Assembly (NCBI GenBank): GCA_013911715.1
Contig: JACEST010000035.1
Coordinates: 1 to 15,644 of the forward strand
From: Sphingopyxis sp.
GTDB taxonomy: Bacteria > Pseudomonadota > Alphaproteobacteria > Sphingomonadales > Sphingomonadaceae
Length of the DNA stretch: 15,644 nucleotides
Direction: 5' to 3'
The translations under genes and the position numbers were made by a program. The notes below the pieces were generated by a model. That model saw nothing but the letters and a program-made list of their open reading frames with translations. It had not been told where the DNA came from and searched no databases. Of the stretch, positions 7,360-13,419 are shown piece after piece (position 1 is the first letter of the stretch; each line of letters opens with the position of its first letter).

Positions 7360-7683
7360 ATGATTAAGGCTGAATGGGGCACCAAACGCAGCTGCCCGAA
7401 ATGTGCAACGCGATTCTATGACCTGACCAAGGAAGACCCGATCACCTGCATCAACTGCGGCTATGCCTGGTTGCCGGAATCGGTATTGAAATCAAAGCAG
7501 CCGACGCCGTTTGAAGAAGTCGCCAAGCCCGGCGTTGTGCCCGATGCCGAACTGGCAGGCGACGATCTGGATATCGATGTTGACGTCGATGAGAACGCCG
7601 ATTCGCCCGACAATGATGTCGATCTGGGCGGCGACGATGATCTGGGCGTCGAAACGTCGGACGGCACCGAAGAAGAAATCTGA
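7360..7683 (+). CDS. FYDLN-acid family zinc-ribbon protein (TIGR02300 type)
   Basis: A 107-residue protein whose N-terminus carries a zinc ribbon, CPKC (12-15) and CINC (30-33), around the family-defining RFYDL (18-22). The rest, from about residue 66, is strongly acidic (runs of Asp/Glu such as DDLDIDVDVDENADSPD). This matches the alphaproteobacterial FYDLN-acid family, whose function is unknown. The divergent position next to aroA is recurrent in alphaproteobacteria. GAGG lies six to seven bases before ATG. A possible -10 (TAAAAT, 7324-7329) sits upstream without a clear -35. The acidic tail suggests binding to a basic partner or nucleic-acid mimicry, but this is inference. Confidence 0.88.
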   Translation: MIKAEWGTKRSCPKCATRFYDLTKEDPITCINCGYAWLPESVLKSKQPTPFEEVAKPGVVPDAELAGDDLDIDVDVDENADSPDNDVDLGGDDDLGVETSDGTEEEI

Positions 7684-7811
7684 CGTACCAGCGCGGCGGG
7701 GCAGGGGATGCGAAAATGATCCATCGGGTCAATTCGCCCCTTGCCAGCGCGCGGCGGCGTGACTAAAGCGCCGCTCCTGCCCGTGGGAACCCGCCCGGGT
7801 GGCAAATGATT

Positions 7812-7887
7812 GGGGCCTTAGCTCAGCTGGGAGAGCGCCTGCATGGCATGCAGGAGGTCAGCGGTTCGATCCCGCTAGGCTCCACCA
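7812..7887 (+). tRNA. tRNA-Ala (anticodon GGC)
   Basis: A 76-base cloverleaf. The acceptor GGGGCCT pairs with AGGCTCC (one G-T wobble), followed by A and encoded CCA (7885-7887). The D-arm is TAGCTCAGCTGGGAGAGC. The anticodon stem CCTGC/GCAGG encloses ATGGCAT, giving anticodon GGC, and the T-arm is CAGCGGTTCGATCCCGCTA. A weak promoter candidate is TTGCCA (7741-7746) with TAAAGC (7764-7769), spacer 17. Confidence 0.96.
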
Positions 7888-7905
7888 TTTTCCGGAACCA
7901 GAAAA

Positions 7906-8008
7906 GGTCCGGGGGACCGTTTCCCGGAAAATCCCGAGCGCAAGCGACGGGGCGATCTCAATTCATTGCCCCCACAGGCTTTAGCGTGGCTAATTCGTCC
8001 GGGGGACG
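7906..8008. repeat. pair of related hairpin elements, one with compensatory change
   Basis: GGTCC-GGG-GGACC (7906-7918) and CGTCC-GGG-GGACG (7996-8008) lie exactly 90 bases apart. The outer base pair is swapped from G-C to C-G while pairing is kept. Both are followed by similar, diverged flanks (TTTCCCGGAAAATCCCGAGC and ATTTTAGGGAAAAATGCCAA). They look like two copies of one small intergenic element between tRNA-Ala and the Rrf2-family gene. Confidence 0.5.
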
Positions 8009-8061
8009 ATTTTAGGGAAAAATGCCAAGGCGAAGCCGCGGCAGGCGGCATCGAACCGACA

Positions 8062-8502
8062 TCACTCCGCCGCGTCGGCGAACAGCGGCTCCAGCGCCAC
8101 ATTATCCGCCAGCGTAATCCCGTCGAGGATGGCGGCAGTGTCGTCGCGCACCTTCAGCATCAAACTGCGCAACCGGCATTCGGTTTCGGGCAGGCAGTTT
8201 TTGCAGCTTTCGTGCGCATTGCGGCTGGCGCAGGGGACCAGCGCGATCGATCCGCGCGTCAGGCGGACGAGGTCGCCATAGCTGATGTCGACCGGCGGCA
8301 AAGCGAGCTGATAACCGCCGTCGCGCCCGCGCTGCGAGATGACGAGGCCCTCGCGGCCCATTTCAGACAAAATCACGGTCAGGAACTTGGGCGGAATATT
8401 TTGCGCGGTCGCAATTTCGGACAGTTGCACCTGCCCCTGGCCAAATTTGTCGGCCAGATGCTGGAACGCACGAATGGTATATCGGGTCTTTTGCGACAGC
8501 AT
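8062..8502 (-). CDS. Rrf2-family transcriptional regulator, probable Fe-S sensor
   Basis: A 146-residue winged-helix regulator of the Rrf2 family (IscR/NsrR/RirA/CymR relatives). The N-terminus MLSQKTRYTIRAFQHLA, the recognition helix region LSEIATAQNIPPKFLTVILS (28-47) and the wing RGRDGGYQLA (58-67) are typical. Four cysteines lie at 91, 100, 103 and 109 (spacing C-x8-C-x2-C-x5-C), where the family holds its iron-sulfur ligands, so a redox, NO or iron signal is likely. The spacing differs from IscR (C-x5-C-x5-C), so the exact type is open. The start at 8502 has AAGGGG upstream; a longer open frame to 8604 is rejected because it precedes the conserved N-terminus. The gene is divergent from three plus-strand genes that it may control, and candidate sites lie in the gap. 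Confidence 0.9.
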   Translation of the reverse strand: MLSQKTRYTIRAFQHLADKFGQGQVQLSEIATAQNIPPKFLTVILSEMGREGLVISQRGRDGGYQLALPPVDISYGDLVRLTRGSIALVPCASRNAHESCKNCLPETECRLRSLMLKVRDDTAAILDGITLADNVALEPLFADAAE

Positions 8503-8521
8503 GGCACCCCTTTGCCCCGCC

Positions 8522-8554
8522 TTGTGACAATTTTCAACCTCAGCGCATGACAAT
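8522..8554. promoter_or_regulatory. candidate operator sites in the Rrf2 divergent region
   Basis: TTGTGACAA (8522-8530) is a perfect 4-1-4 palindrome, and TGACAAT occurs twice in direct orientation (8525-8531 and 8548-8554), 23 bases apart. They lie about 20-50 bases upstream of the Rrf2-family start codon, where autoregulation would act. Assignment to this regulator is inference. Confidence 0.35.
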
Positions 8555-8611
8555 CGTGCAGCGATGGCGATTCGGTTGATCGAAATCACATGGCGTTGAC
8601 GCAATCTGCGC

Positions 8612-8617
8612 TATAAT
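8612..8617 (+). promoter_or_regulatory. candidate -10 element for the secreted-protein operon
   Basis: A perfect TATAAT lies 27 bases before the chosen ATG at 8644. No good -35 is found at 16-18 bases (the nearest TTGAC is only 10 bases upstream), which would fit a regulator-dependent promoter. The expected start near 8624 leaves a short leader containing the Shine-Dalgarno GGGGGTG. Confidence 0.45.
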
Positions 8618-8643
8618 GTCGACATCGGACCATGGGGGTGACC

Positions 8644-9222
8644 ATGAACAATCTTCGTTCGCGCGGCCAATGGCTGGCGGCACTGGCGCTCGCATCGCTC
8701 GCCGCCGCGCCCGTCAATGCCCAGCTCGGCAATCTGCTGCGCCGCGTGCCCAAGGCCGCCGCCGATGAGGCGACCGCCAGCCCCGACGACAAGAGCGGTG
8801 GTTGCCCCAAAGGCAAGAAAGGCAGCCGGGCAGGGCGTAACCTGCTCGGCGGGCTGGTGCGCGATACGGTGGGCGACGCGGCGAGCAAGGCTGGGGTATA
8901 CAGCTTTACGCCAATATCCGAAGTGTCAGACGCGCTGACCAACGCCATCGCGTGCAAGCTCGATCCTGCGGAACAGGTGCAGGCCGCCGCCGCGACCGAA
9001 GTCGCGACACGCGGCGAAGAGGTGGGATCGACCGCCGCCTGGACCAGCGAGACGCGGGCGAATGTCAGCGGGTCATCGACCGTGACGGCGCGCAATGACG
9101 AAGCGGGCGGGCGCAAATGCATGACCGTCAACGACTTCGTCATCGTCGACGGCGAAGAAACGCGCGCCGAAAAGCGCATGTGCAAAGGGCCGGGCGATGC
9201 GCGCTATGTCCTGGCCGCATAA
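8644..9222 (+). CDS. secreted protein of unknown function, surface-antigen-like C-terminus
   Basis: A 192-residue protein with a clear Sec signal peptide (MNNLRSRGQWLAALALASLA, probable cleavage after APVNA at residue 26). The middle is Ala/Gly-rich with a basic Lys/Gly patch (PKGKKGSRAGRNLLGG) and a glycine-containing helix (LVRDTVGDAAS). The end, CMTVNDFVIVDGEETRAEKR followed by MCKGPGDARYV, resembles the C-terminal Cys...Cys module of bacterial 17-kDa/RT0821-type surface-antigen proteins, where two cysteines bracket a short beta segment. The start at 8644 has GGGGGTG just upstream; an in-frame ATG at 8632 would be nearly leaderless. The 3' end overlaps the next gene by 26 bases, indicating translational coupling. 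I do not recognise a specific function; an envelope-associated role is inference. Confidence 0.75.
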   Translation: MNNLRSRGQWLAALALASLAAAPVNAQLGNLLRRVPKAAADEATASPDDKSGGCPKGKKGSRAGRNLLGGLVRDTVGDAASKAGVYSFTPISEVSDALTNAIACKLDPAEQVQAAAATEVATRGEEVGSTAAWTSETRANVSGSSTVTARNDEAGGRKCMTVNDFVIVDGEETRAEKRMCKGPGDARYVLAA

Positions 9223-9919
9223 ACCGGCGCGCCTGATCTTTGCGGCGGCGGCGCTGTTATGTCTGGCAGCAGCGAGTGAAAAAGACCCGGTCAATCCAAC
9301 CTGTCCGCTCAATCCCAATTGGTCGACCTATCCCACCATGCGGCTGACCGTCGAAAAGCGCGGCGATGCCAAGGTTATGCTGGCCGAAGGGCGCATCGAC
9401 GCAGGGTTGCCTGACCGGCTGGCCAAGGCGCTGAAGGCCAATCCCGATGTCGGCGAAATCTGGCTGCGCTCGCCCGGCGGCGACGCGCGCGCAGGCAATG
9501 CGGCGGGGCGGGTGATCCGCTCCAACTTTGGCCTTAGCACGCGTATCCCGGCGGGCTGGGCCTGTTTTAGCGCGTGCAATTTCGTCTTCATGGGCGGCCA
9601 GCCGCGCGTCATCGAACCCGGCGGCGAGTTCATCGTTCATATGTTCACCAACACCGGTGACCGCGACGCGATCGACATGAGCGTGGCGATGGGGACCGAG
9701 GCGACGACCGAGCTGATCGGCGATATCGAACAGGATGCCGCGCAGCTGGCCAGCGAGGATAATGATTTCCTGATCAAAATGGGCGTGTCGCGCAAATTGC
9801 TGACCGAGGTGATGTACCGGCAAAAGGCGGTGAAGGGCAGCGGCCCCGACAAATCGACGCGGCGCTGCCTGACGCTCAAAGAGGCGCTGGATTATGGCGT
9901 GACCTACGCGGTCGAATGA
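9197..9919 (+). CDS. exported ClpP/crotonase-fold protein (COG3904-like)
   Basis: A 240-residue protein with an N-terminal hydrophobic export signal (ARLIFAAAALLCLAAAS, about 11-27). It then resembles predicted periplasmic proteins of the ClpP-like fold: VGEIWLRSPGGDARAGNAAG has the oxyanion-type PGG turn (93-95), GWACFSACNFVFMGG has a Ser in the nucleophile position (S125), and GGEFIVHMF has a His (H148) in the expected place. A serine-protease-like activity is possible, but many members are not tested and a catalytic triad is not proven. Four or more cysteines in the mature part (C36, C123, C127 and one near the end in RRCLTL) suggest disulfides, consistent with a periplasmic location. ATG at 9197 has AAAGGG seven bases upstream and lies inside the preceding gene, so the two are coupled. 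A shorter start at 9206 cannot be excluded. Confidence 0.78.
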   Translation: MRAMSWPHKPARLIFAAAALLCLAAASEKDPVNPTCPLNPNWSTYPTMRLTVEKRGDAKVMLAEGRIDAGLPDRLAKALKANPDVGEIWLRSPGGDARAGNAAGRVIRSNFGLSTRIPAGWACFSACNFVFMGGQPRVIEPGGEFIVHMFTNTGDRDAIDMSVAMGTEATTELIGDIEQDAAQLASEDNDFLIKMGVSRKLLTEVMYRQKAVKGSGPDKSTRRCLTLKEALDYGVTYAVE

Positions 9920-9934
9920 GCGGCTCCAAAAGCG

Positions 9935-9962
9935 TTGCAGGCAGCAACCAATGGCGTAAACT
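9935..9962 (+). promoter_or_regulatory. candidate promoter of the HD-domain gene
   Basis: TTGCAG (9935-9940), a 16-base spacer and TAAACT (9957-9962) lie in the 66-base gap, 23 bases before the ATG. Read-through from the preceding gene is equally possible. Confidence 0.3.
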
Positions 9963-9985
9963 GGTGCGCAATAGGGAGAGCAACC

Positions 9986-10582
9986 ATGAACGACATGACC
10001 CACCCGCGTGCCAAATTCCGCGCGATGACGGAAGGGACGCAGGAAGATTGGGCGATCATCGCCGCCGAGCAGATGCAATTCGCGCCGCAAAATGGCAAGC
10101 GCATCATCGAACATCTGAAGCTGCTTTCCGGCGATTATGGCGGGTTTCCGGTCGACCGGCTGACCCATTGCCTGCAAACCGCCACCCGCGCGCATCGCGA
10201 CGGGCGCGACGAGGAATATGTCGTGATGGCGTTGCTCCACGACATCGGCGACACGCTGGGCGCGTTCAACCACCCCGATGTGGCAGCAGCGATTTTGAAG
10301 CCGTTCCTGTCAGAGGAGAATCTGTGGATCGTCCAGCACCACGGCATTTTCCAGGGGCATTATTTCTTTCACTACATCGGGCTCGACCGCGACATGCGCG
10401 ACCAGTTTAAGGACCATCAGCATTATGATGCGTGCGTCCTGTTCTGTGAAAAATATGACCAGCCTTCGTTCGATCCTGACTATGAATCGCTGCCGCTCGA
10501 ATTTTTCGCACCGATGGTGGAGCGGGTGTGCGGATACCCGAAGACCAGCATTTACAAGAAGGTGATGGCGGGGGCGGAGTGA
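9986..10582 (+). CDS. HD-domain protein (PhnZ/phosphohydrolase-like)
   Basis: A 198-residue cytoplasmic HD-fold protein. The first ligand His is H61 (LTHCLQTATRAHRDG), the HD pair is H85-D86 (VMALLHDIGDTLG), and further candidate ligands are H96, H118/H119 (VQHHG), H125 and D158 (CEKYDQPSFDPDY). The His61-to-HD spacing of 24 is what is known for PhnZ, a mixed-valent di-iron oxygenase, and the sequence resembles COG4341-type predicted HD phosphohydrolases. Phosphohydrolase and di-iron oxygenase activity are both possible and the substrate is unknown. ATG at 9986 has GGGAGA seven bases upstream; the frame is open to 9935 but the extension looks non-coding. It is the last gene of the plus-strand group behind the Rrf2-type regulator and ends three bases before a palindromic repeat. 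Confidence 0.82.
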   Translation: MNDMTHPRAKFRAMTEGTQEDWAIIAAEQMQFAPQNGKRIIEHLKLLSGDYGGFPVDRLTHCLQTATRAHRDGRDEEYVVMALLHDIGDTLGAFNHPDVAAAILKPFLSEENLWIVQHHGIFQGHYFFHYIGLDRDMRDQFKDHQHYDACVLFCEKYDQPSFDPDYESLPLEFFAPMVERVCGYPKTSIYKKVMAGAE

Positions 10583-10588
10583 ATGCCC

Positions 10589-10752
10589 CCCCTCCCCTTC
10601 AGGGGAGGGGCAGTGAGACTTGGCTCGGCAAAGCCGAGCCTTAGTCGAGCGGGGTGGGGACCAGCGGCCTTGCGCTATGCCGAGCGACCCCTCCCGCTGC
10701 GACTAGGCAGCAAGCTGCCAAGTCTCGCAAGCCCTCCCCTGAAGGGGAGGGC
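10589..10752. repeat. composite REP-like inverted repeat between convergent genes
   Basis: The roughly 164-base element is bounded by two near-identical palindromes, CCCCTCCCCT-TC-AGGGGAGGGG (10589-10610) and GCCCTCCCCT-GA-AGGGGAGGGC (10731-10752). Inside are GGCTCGGC-AAA-GCCGAGCC (10622-10640) and GGCAGC-AA-GCTGCC (10706-10719). The halves mirror each other: GAGACTTGGC (10615-10624) faces GCCAAGTCTC (10717-10726), and TTAGTCGAGCGGGG faces its diverged complement. It fills the gap between the HD gene and the convergent enoyl-CoA hydratase, and resembles intergenic REP/BIME-type elements that I recall in sphingomonads. It may stop transcription from both sides. Confidence 0.8.
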
Positions 10753-10760
10753 GTGAAAGT

Positions 10761-11558
10761 TCACTTCCCCGAAAAATTCGGCGCCCGTTTCTGTAGGAAC
10801 GCCATCACGCCTTCGACCGAATCGGGGCTGCTCGCCGCCACCGATTGCCCCATCGCTTCGGCATCGAGCGTCGTTGAAAAATCCTGGCTCAGCCCGGCGC
10901 GGATCACGCGGCGCATGGTGCCGAGCGCCACCGTCGGCCCCTTGGCCAGCCGCAGCGCCAGCGCGCGCGCTTCGTCCAGCAGCGCGGCGTCATCGACCGC
11001 CTTATAGATCAGTCCCCAATCGGCCGCCTGCGCTGCCGAAATTCGTTCACCCAGCATCATCATCTGCATCGCGCGGGGCAGGCCGATCAGGCGCGGTAAC
11101 AACCATGACGATCCGCCGTCGGGGACCAGCCCGATGTTGACGAACGCCTGCAGGAAATAAGCGCTCGACCCGGCAATGGTGAAATCGGCGGAGAGCGCAA
11201 GGCTGCACCCGATGCCCGCCGCCGGGCCGTTGACGGCCGCCACCACCGGAATGTCGAGGCCCGCGAGCGCCAGCAGCATCGGGTTATAATGGCCGCGCAG
11301 CGAATTGCGTGCGCGCGCGCCGCCGCCCACTTCACTGTCACGGCCGCCGCCCAGATCCGCACCCGAACAGAAACCGCGCCCTTCGCCGGCGATGAGCAAC
11401 GCCCGCGCACCAAGCCCCGGCAGATGGTCAAGCGCCGCGCGGATATCGTCGGCCATCGCGGGCGGCATTGAATTGAGCCGGTCGGGCCGATTGAGCGTGA
11501 TGGTGGCGACCGTGTCGGCAATATCGAGCTTGATCGTGTCAAAACTGGGGGTGGTCAT
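10761..11558 (-). CDS. enoyl-CoA hydratase/isomerase, PaaG-like
   Basis: A 265-residue crotonase-fold enzyme acting on acyl-CoA thioesters. ITLNRPDRLNSM (20-31), GRGFCSGADL (60-69) and NGPAAGIGCSLALSADF (110-126) form the CoA site and oxyanion hole. NIGLVPDGGSSWLLPRLIGL (141-160) carries the single acidic residue D147, as in E. coli PaaG (2-(1,2-epoxy-1,2-dihydrophenyl)acetyl-CoA isomerase), while the hydratase-type second Glu is absent. The C-terminus EGVMAFLQKRAPNFSGK is also PaaG-like. No other phenylacetate genes are present, so a role in general fatty-acid or branched-chain/aromatic acyl-CoA breakdown is as likely. The start at 11558 is preferred over 11567 because GGAGAGG lies nine bases upstream, while it is almost adjacent to the upper ATG. 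A palindrome at 11587-11604 suggests regulated expression. Confidence 0.9.
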   Translation of the reverse strand: MTTPSFDTIKLDIADTVATITLNRPDRLNSMPPAMADDIRAALDHLPGLGARALLIAGEGRGFCSGADLGGGRDSEVGGGARARNSLRGHYNPMLLALAGLDIPVVAAVNGPAAGIGCSLALSADFTIAGSSAYFLQAFVNIGLVPDGGSSWLLPRLIGLPRAMQMMMLGERISAAQAADWGLIYKAVDDAALLDEARALALRLAKGPTVALGTMRRVIRAGLSQDFSTTLDAEAMGQSVAASSPDSVEGVMAFLQKRAPNFSGK

Positions 11559-11586
11559 GGGCTGCATCCTCTCCGCGCGGCTTTCC

Positions 11587-11604
11587 CTTTACGTGAACGT
11601 AAAG
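11587..11604. promoter_or_regulatory. perfect palindromic operator candidate of the enoyl-CoA hydratase gene
   Basis: CTTTACGT-GA-ACGTAAAG is a perfect palindrome with 8-bp arms and a two-base centre. It ends 29 bases upstream of the start codon of the minus-strand gene. ACGT-N2-ACGT palindromes of this form resemble sites described for the MerR-type regulator LiuR, which controls branched-chain amino-acid and acyl-CoA catabolism in proteobacteria. The match is from memory and no such regulator gene is in the window. Confidence 0.6.
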
Positions 11605-11684
11605 TGACATGGATGGGAAGGCGATGCAAGGGGGACGGCCCGACTTTTGTCGCCATTGTGCTTTCCTACATCGCGCCGATTTGC

Positions 11685-11702
11685 TTCATCCTGCTGGATG
11701 AA
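11685..11702 (+). other. hairpin upstream of prfC
   Basis: TTCATCC-TGCT-GGATGAA is a perfect 7-bp stem with a four-base loop, about 130 bases before the prfC start. The roughly 230 bases between the palindromic operator (11587-11604) and prfC show no other clear element and no firm promoter. Confidence 0.35.
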
Positions 11703-11832
11703 ACCTGCATCCAATCTTGTCGCGCCCTTGCCACGCAAATTCAGTGTGAAGTTGCGCAGTTTTCCGCCACTTCTCGCGCGGACCAGTGCAACCCCTTTCC
11801 ACGCGCTCGCGCCCCTGCTACCCGCGCGCACC

Positions 11833-13419
11833 ATGTCCAGCTCCCATCCCCAGCGCCGCACCTTTGCCATCATCTCGCACCCCGACGCGGGCAAGACGAC
11901 GTTGACCGAAAAATTGCTGCTCTCGGGCGGTGCGATCCATATCGCGGGCGAAGTCAAGGCGCGGGGGCAGGCGCGGCGCGCGCGGTCGGACTGGATGAAA
12001 ATCGAACAGCAGCGCGGGATTTCGGTGACGTCGTCGGTCATGACATTCGAACATGCCGGTCTCGTCTTCAACCTGCTCGACACGCCGGGGCACGAGGATT
12101 TCAGCGAAGACACCTATCGCACGCTGACCGCGGTTGACAGCGCGGTGATGGTCATCGACGCGGCAAAGGGCATCGAGCCGCAGACGCTGAAACTGTTCGA
12201 AGTGTGTCGGCTGCGCAATGTGCCGATCATCACCTTCATCAACAAGGTGGATCGCGAAGGCCGTTCGCCGTTCGAATTGCTCGACGAGGTCGCCGACCGG
12301 CTCGCGCTCGACGTCTGTCCGATGAACTGGCCGGTCGGGATGGGGGGCACTTTTTCGGGCCTCTATGATCTGGTCGATCCGTCGCTGGCGGTGCCGGGCG
12401 AGGAAGCTTCGCGCGAATTTGCGGGGCAACGGATCGCACTGTCGGGTCACGACGATCCCAAATTGGCGACCAACGTCGATGCTCGCGCGCTTGATCAGTT
12501 CAACGAGGAAATCGGGCTGGCCGAGGCGGGCTATGCGCCGTTCGACGCGGCGGCCTATCGTGCCGGCCACCTGACACCCGTTTATTTCGGCTCGGCGCTC
12601 AAGCTGTTCGGCGTGGCCGACTTGCTGTCCGCGCTCGCCGCACACGCGCCGGGGCCGCAGCCGCAGCCCGCCGAGCCCGCGCCAGTCGATCCGGCAGCCA
12701 GCGATGTCACCGGTTTCATCTTCAAGGTGCAAGCCAATATGAACCCCGCGCACCGCGATCGTATTGCCTTCATGCGGCTATGCTCGGGCAAATTCACGCG
12801 CGGGATGCGGCTGACGCAGGCGGGGACGGGCAAAGCCATCGCGGTCAGCCGCCCGATGCTGTTCATGGCGCAGGACCGCGAAATGGCTGAAGAGGCGTTT
12901 CCGGGCGACATCATCGGTATTCCCAATCACGGCACATTGCGGGTGGGCGATACGCTGTCCGAACGCAGCGATGTGACGATCACTGGTCTGCCGAACTTTG
13001 CCCCCGAAATCCTGCGCCGCGTGGCGCTGGTCGACCCGACCAAGACCAAGCAATTGCGCAAGGCGCTCGACGATATGGCGGAGGAGGGGATTATCCAGGT
13101 CTTCTACCCCGAAATCGGGTCGAACATGATCGTCGGTGTCGTCGGCCAGCTCCAGCTCGATGTGCTGATCAGCCGGCTCGAGGCCGAATATAAGGTCGAG
13201 GCCAAGCTCGAGGCGAGCCCGTGGGACACCGCGCGCTGGATCGCCAGCGACGACGCCGCTGCACTCAAATCCTTCCAGTCCGAGCACCGCGGTGCCAGCG
13301 CCGCCGACCGCGACGGCGCGCCAGTGTTCATGGCCAAGGACCAATGGGAACTGGGCTATGTCGCGCAGCGCAATGCGGGCATCCGCTTTACCGCAACCAA
13401 GGAACGGCGCTTTGCCTAA
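11833..13419 (+). CDS. prfC: peptide chain release factor 3
   Basis: A 528-residue GTPase that recycles RF1/RF2 from the ribosome after peptide release. GTPase motifs are SHPDAGKT (G1, 15-22), RGISV (G2, 61-65), DTPGH (G3, 83-87) and NKVD (G4, 137-140). Domains II and III follow (for example VTGFIFKVQANMNPAHRDRI and FMRLCSGKF), and the length equals that of E. coli RF3 (529). The open frame extends back to 11647, but ATG at 11833 fits the family N-terminus. There is no recognisable Shine-Dalgarno before it (the upstream bases are pyrimidine/GC-rich), so initiation may be weak or leaderless. The TAA stop overlaps the stop of the convergent nuclease-protease gene. Confidence 0.96.
   Translation: MSSSHPQRRTFAIISHPDAGKTTLTEKLLLSGGAIHIAGEVKARGQARRARSDWMKIEQQRGISVTSSVMTFEHAGLVFNLLDTPGHEDFSEDTYRTLTAVDSAVMVIDAAKGIEPQTLKLFEVCRLRNVPIITFINKVDREGRSPFELLDEVADRLALDVCPMNWPVGMGGTFSGLYDLVDPSLAVPGEEASREFAGQRIALSGHDDPKLATNVDARALDQFNEEIGLAEAGYAPFDAAAYRAGHLTPVYFGSALKLFGVADLLSALAAHAPGPQPQPAEPAPVDPAASDVTGFIFKVQANMNPAHRDRIAFMRLCSGKFTRGMRLTQAGTGKAIAVSRPMLFMAQDREMAEEAFPGDIIGIPNHGTLRVGDTLSERSDVTITGLPNFAPEILRRVALVDPTKTKQLRKALDDMAEEGIIQVFYPEIGSNMIVGVVGQLQLDVLISRLEAEYKVEAKLEASPWDTARWIASDDAAALKSFQSEHRGASAADRDGAPVFMAKDQWELGYVAQRNAGIRFTATKERRFA

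Noticed and set aside
7684..7811. Terminator after the FYDLN-acid gene
   Set aside because: GC-rich partly complementary tracts exist but are far apart, imperfect and lack a T-run.
8596..8617. TTGACG and TATAAT as a complete promoter
   Set aside because: The spacer is only 10 bases, too short for a sigma-70 type promoter; only the -10 was kept.
9257..10273. 338-codon minus-strand open frame
   Set aside because: It is antisense to the ClpP-like and HD-domain genes, is His/Arg/Gln-rich as shadows are, and has no motif.
10583..10760. CRISPR-like repeats
   Set aside because: The similar units are inverted, only two, and themselves palindromic, with no spacers of regular length; this is a REP-like element.
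11647..11832. N-terminal extension of prfC by 62 codons
   Set aside because: The extension has no family similarity; RF3 proteins begin just before the G1 loop, as from 11833.
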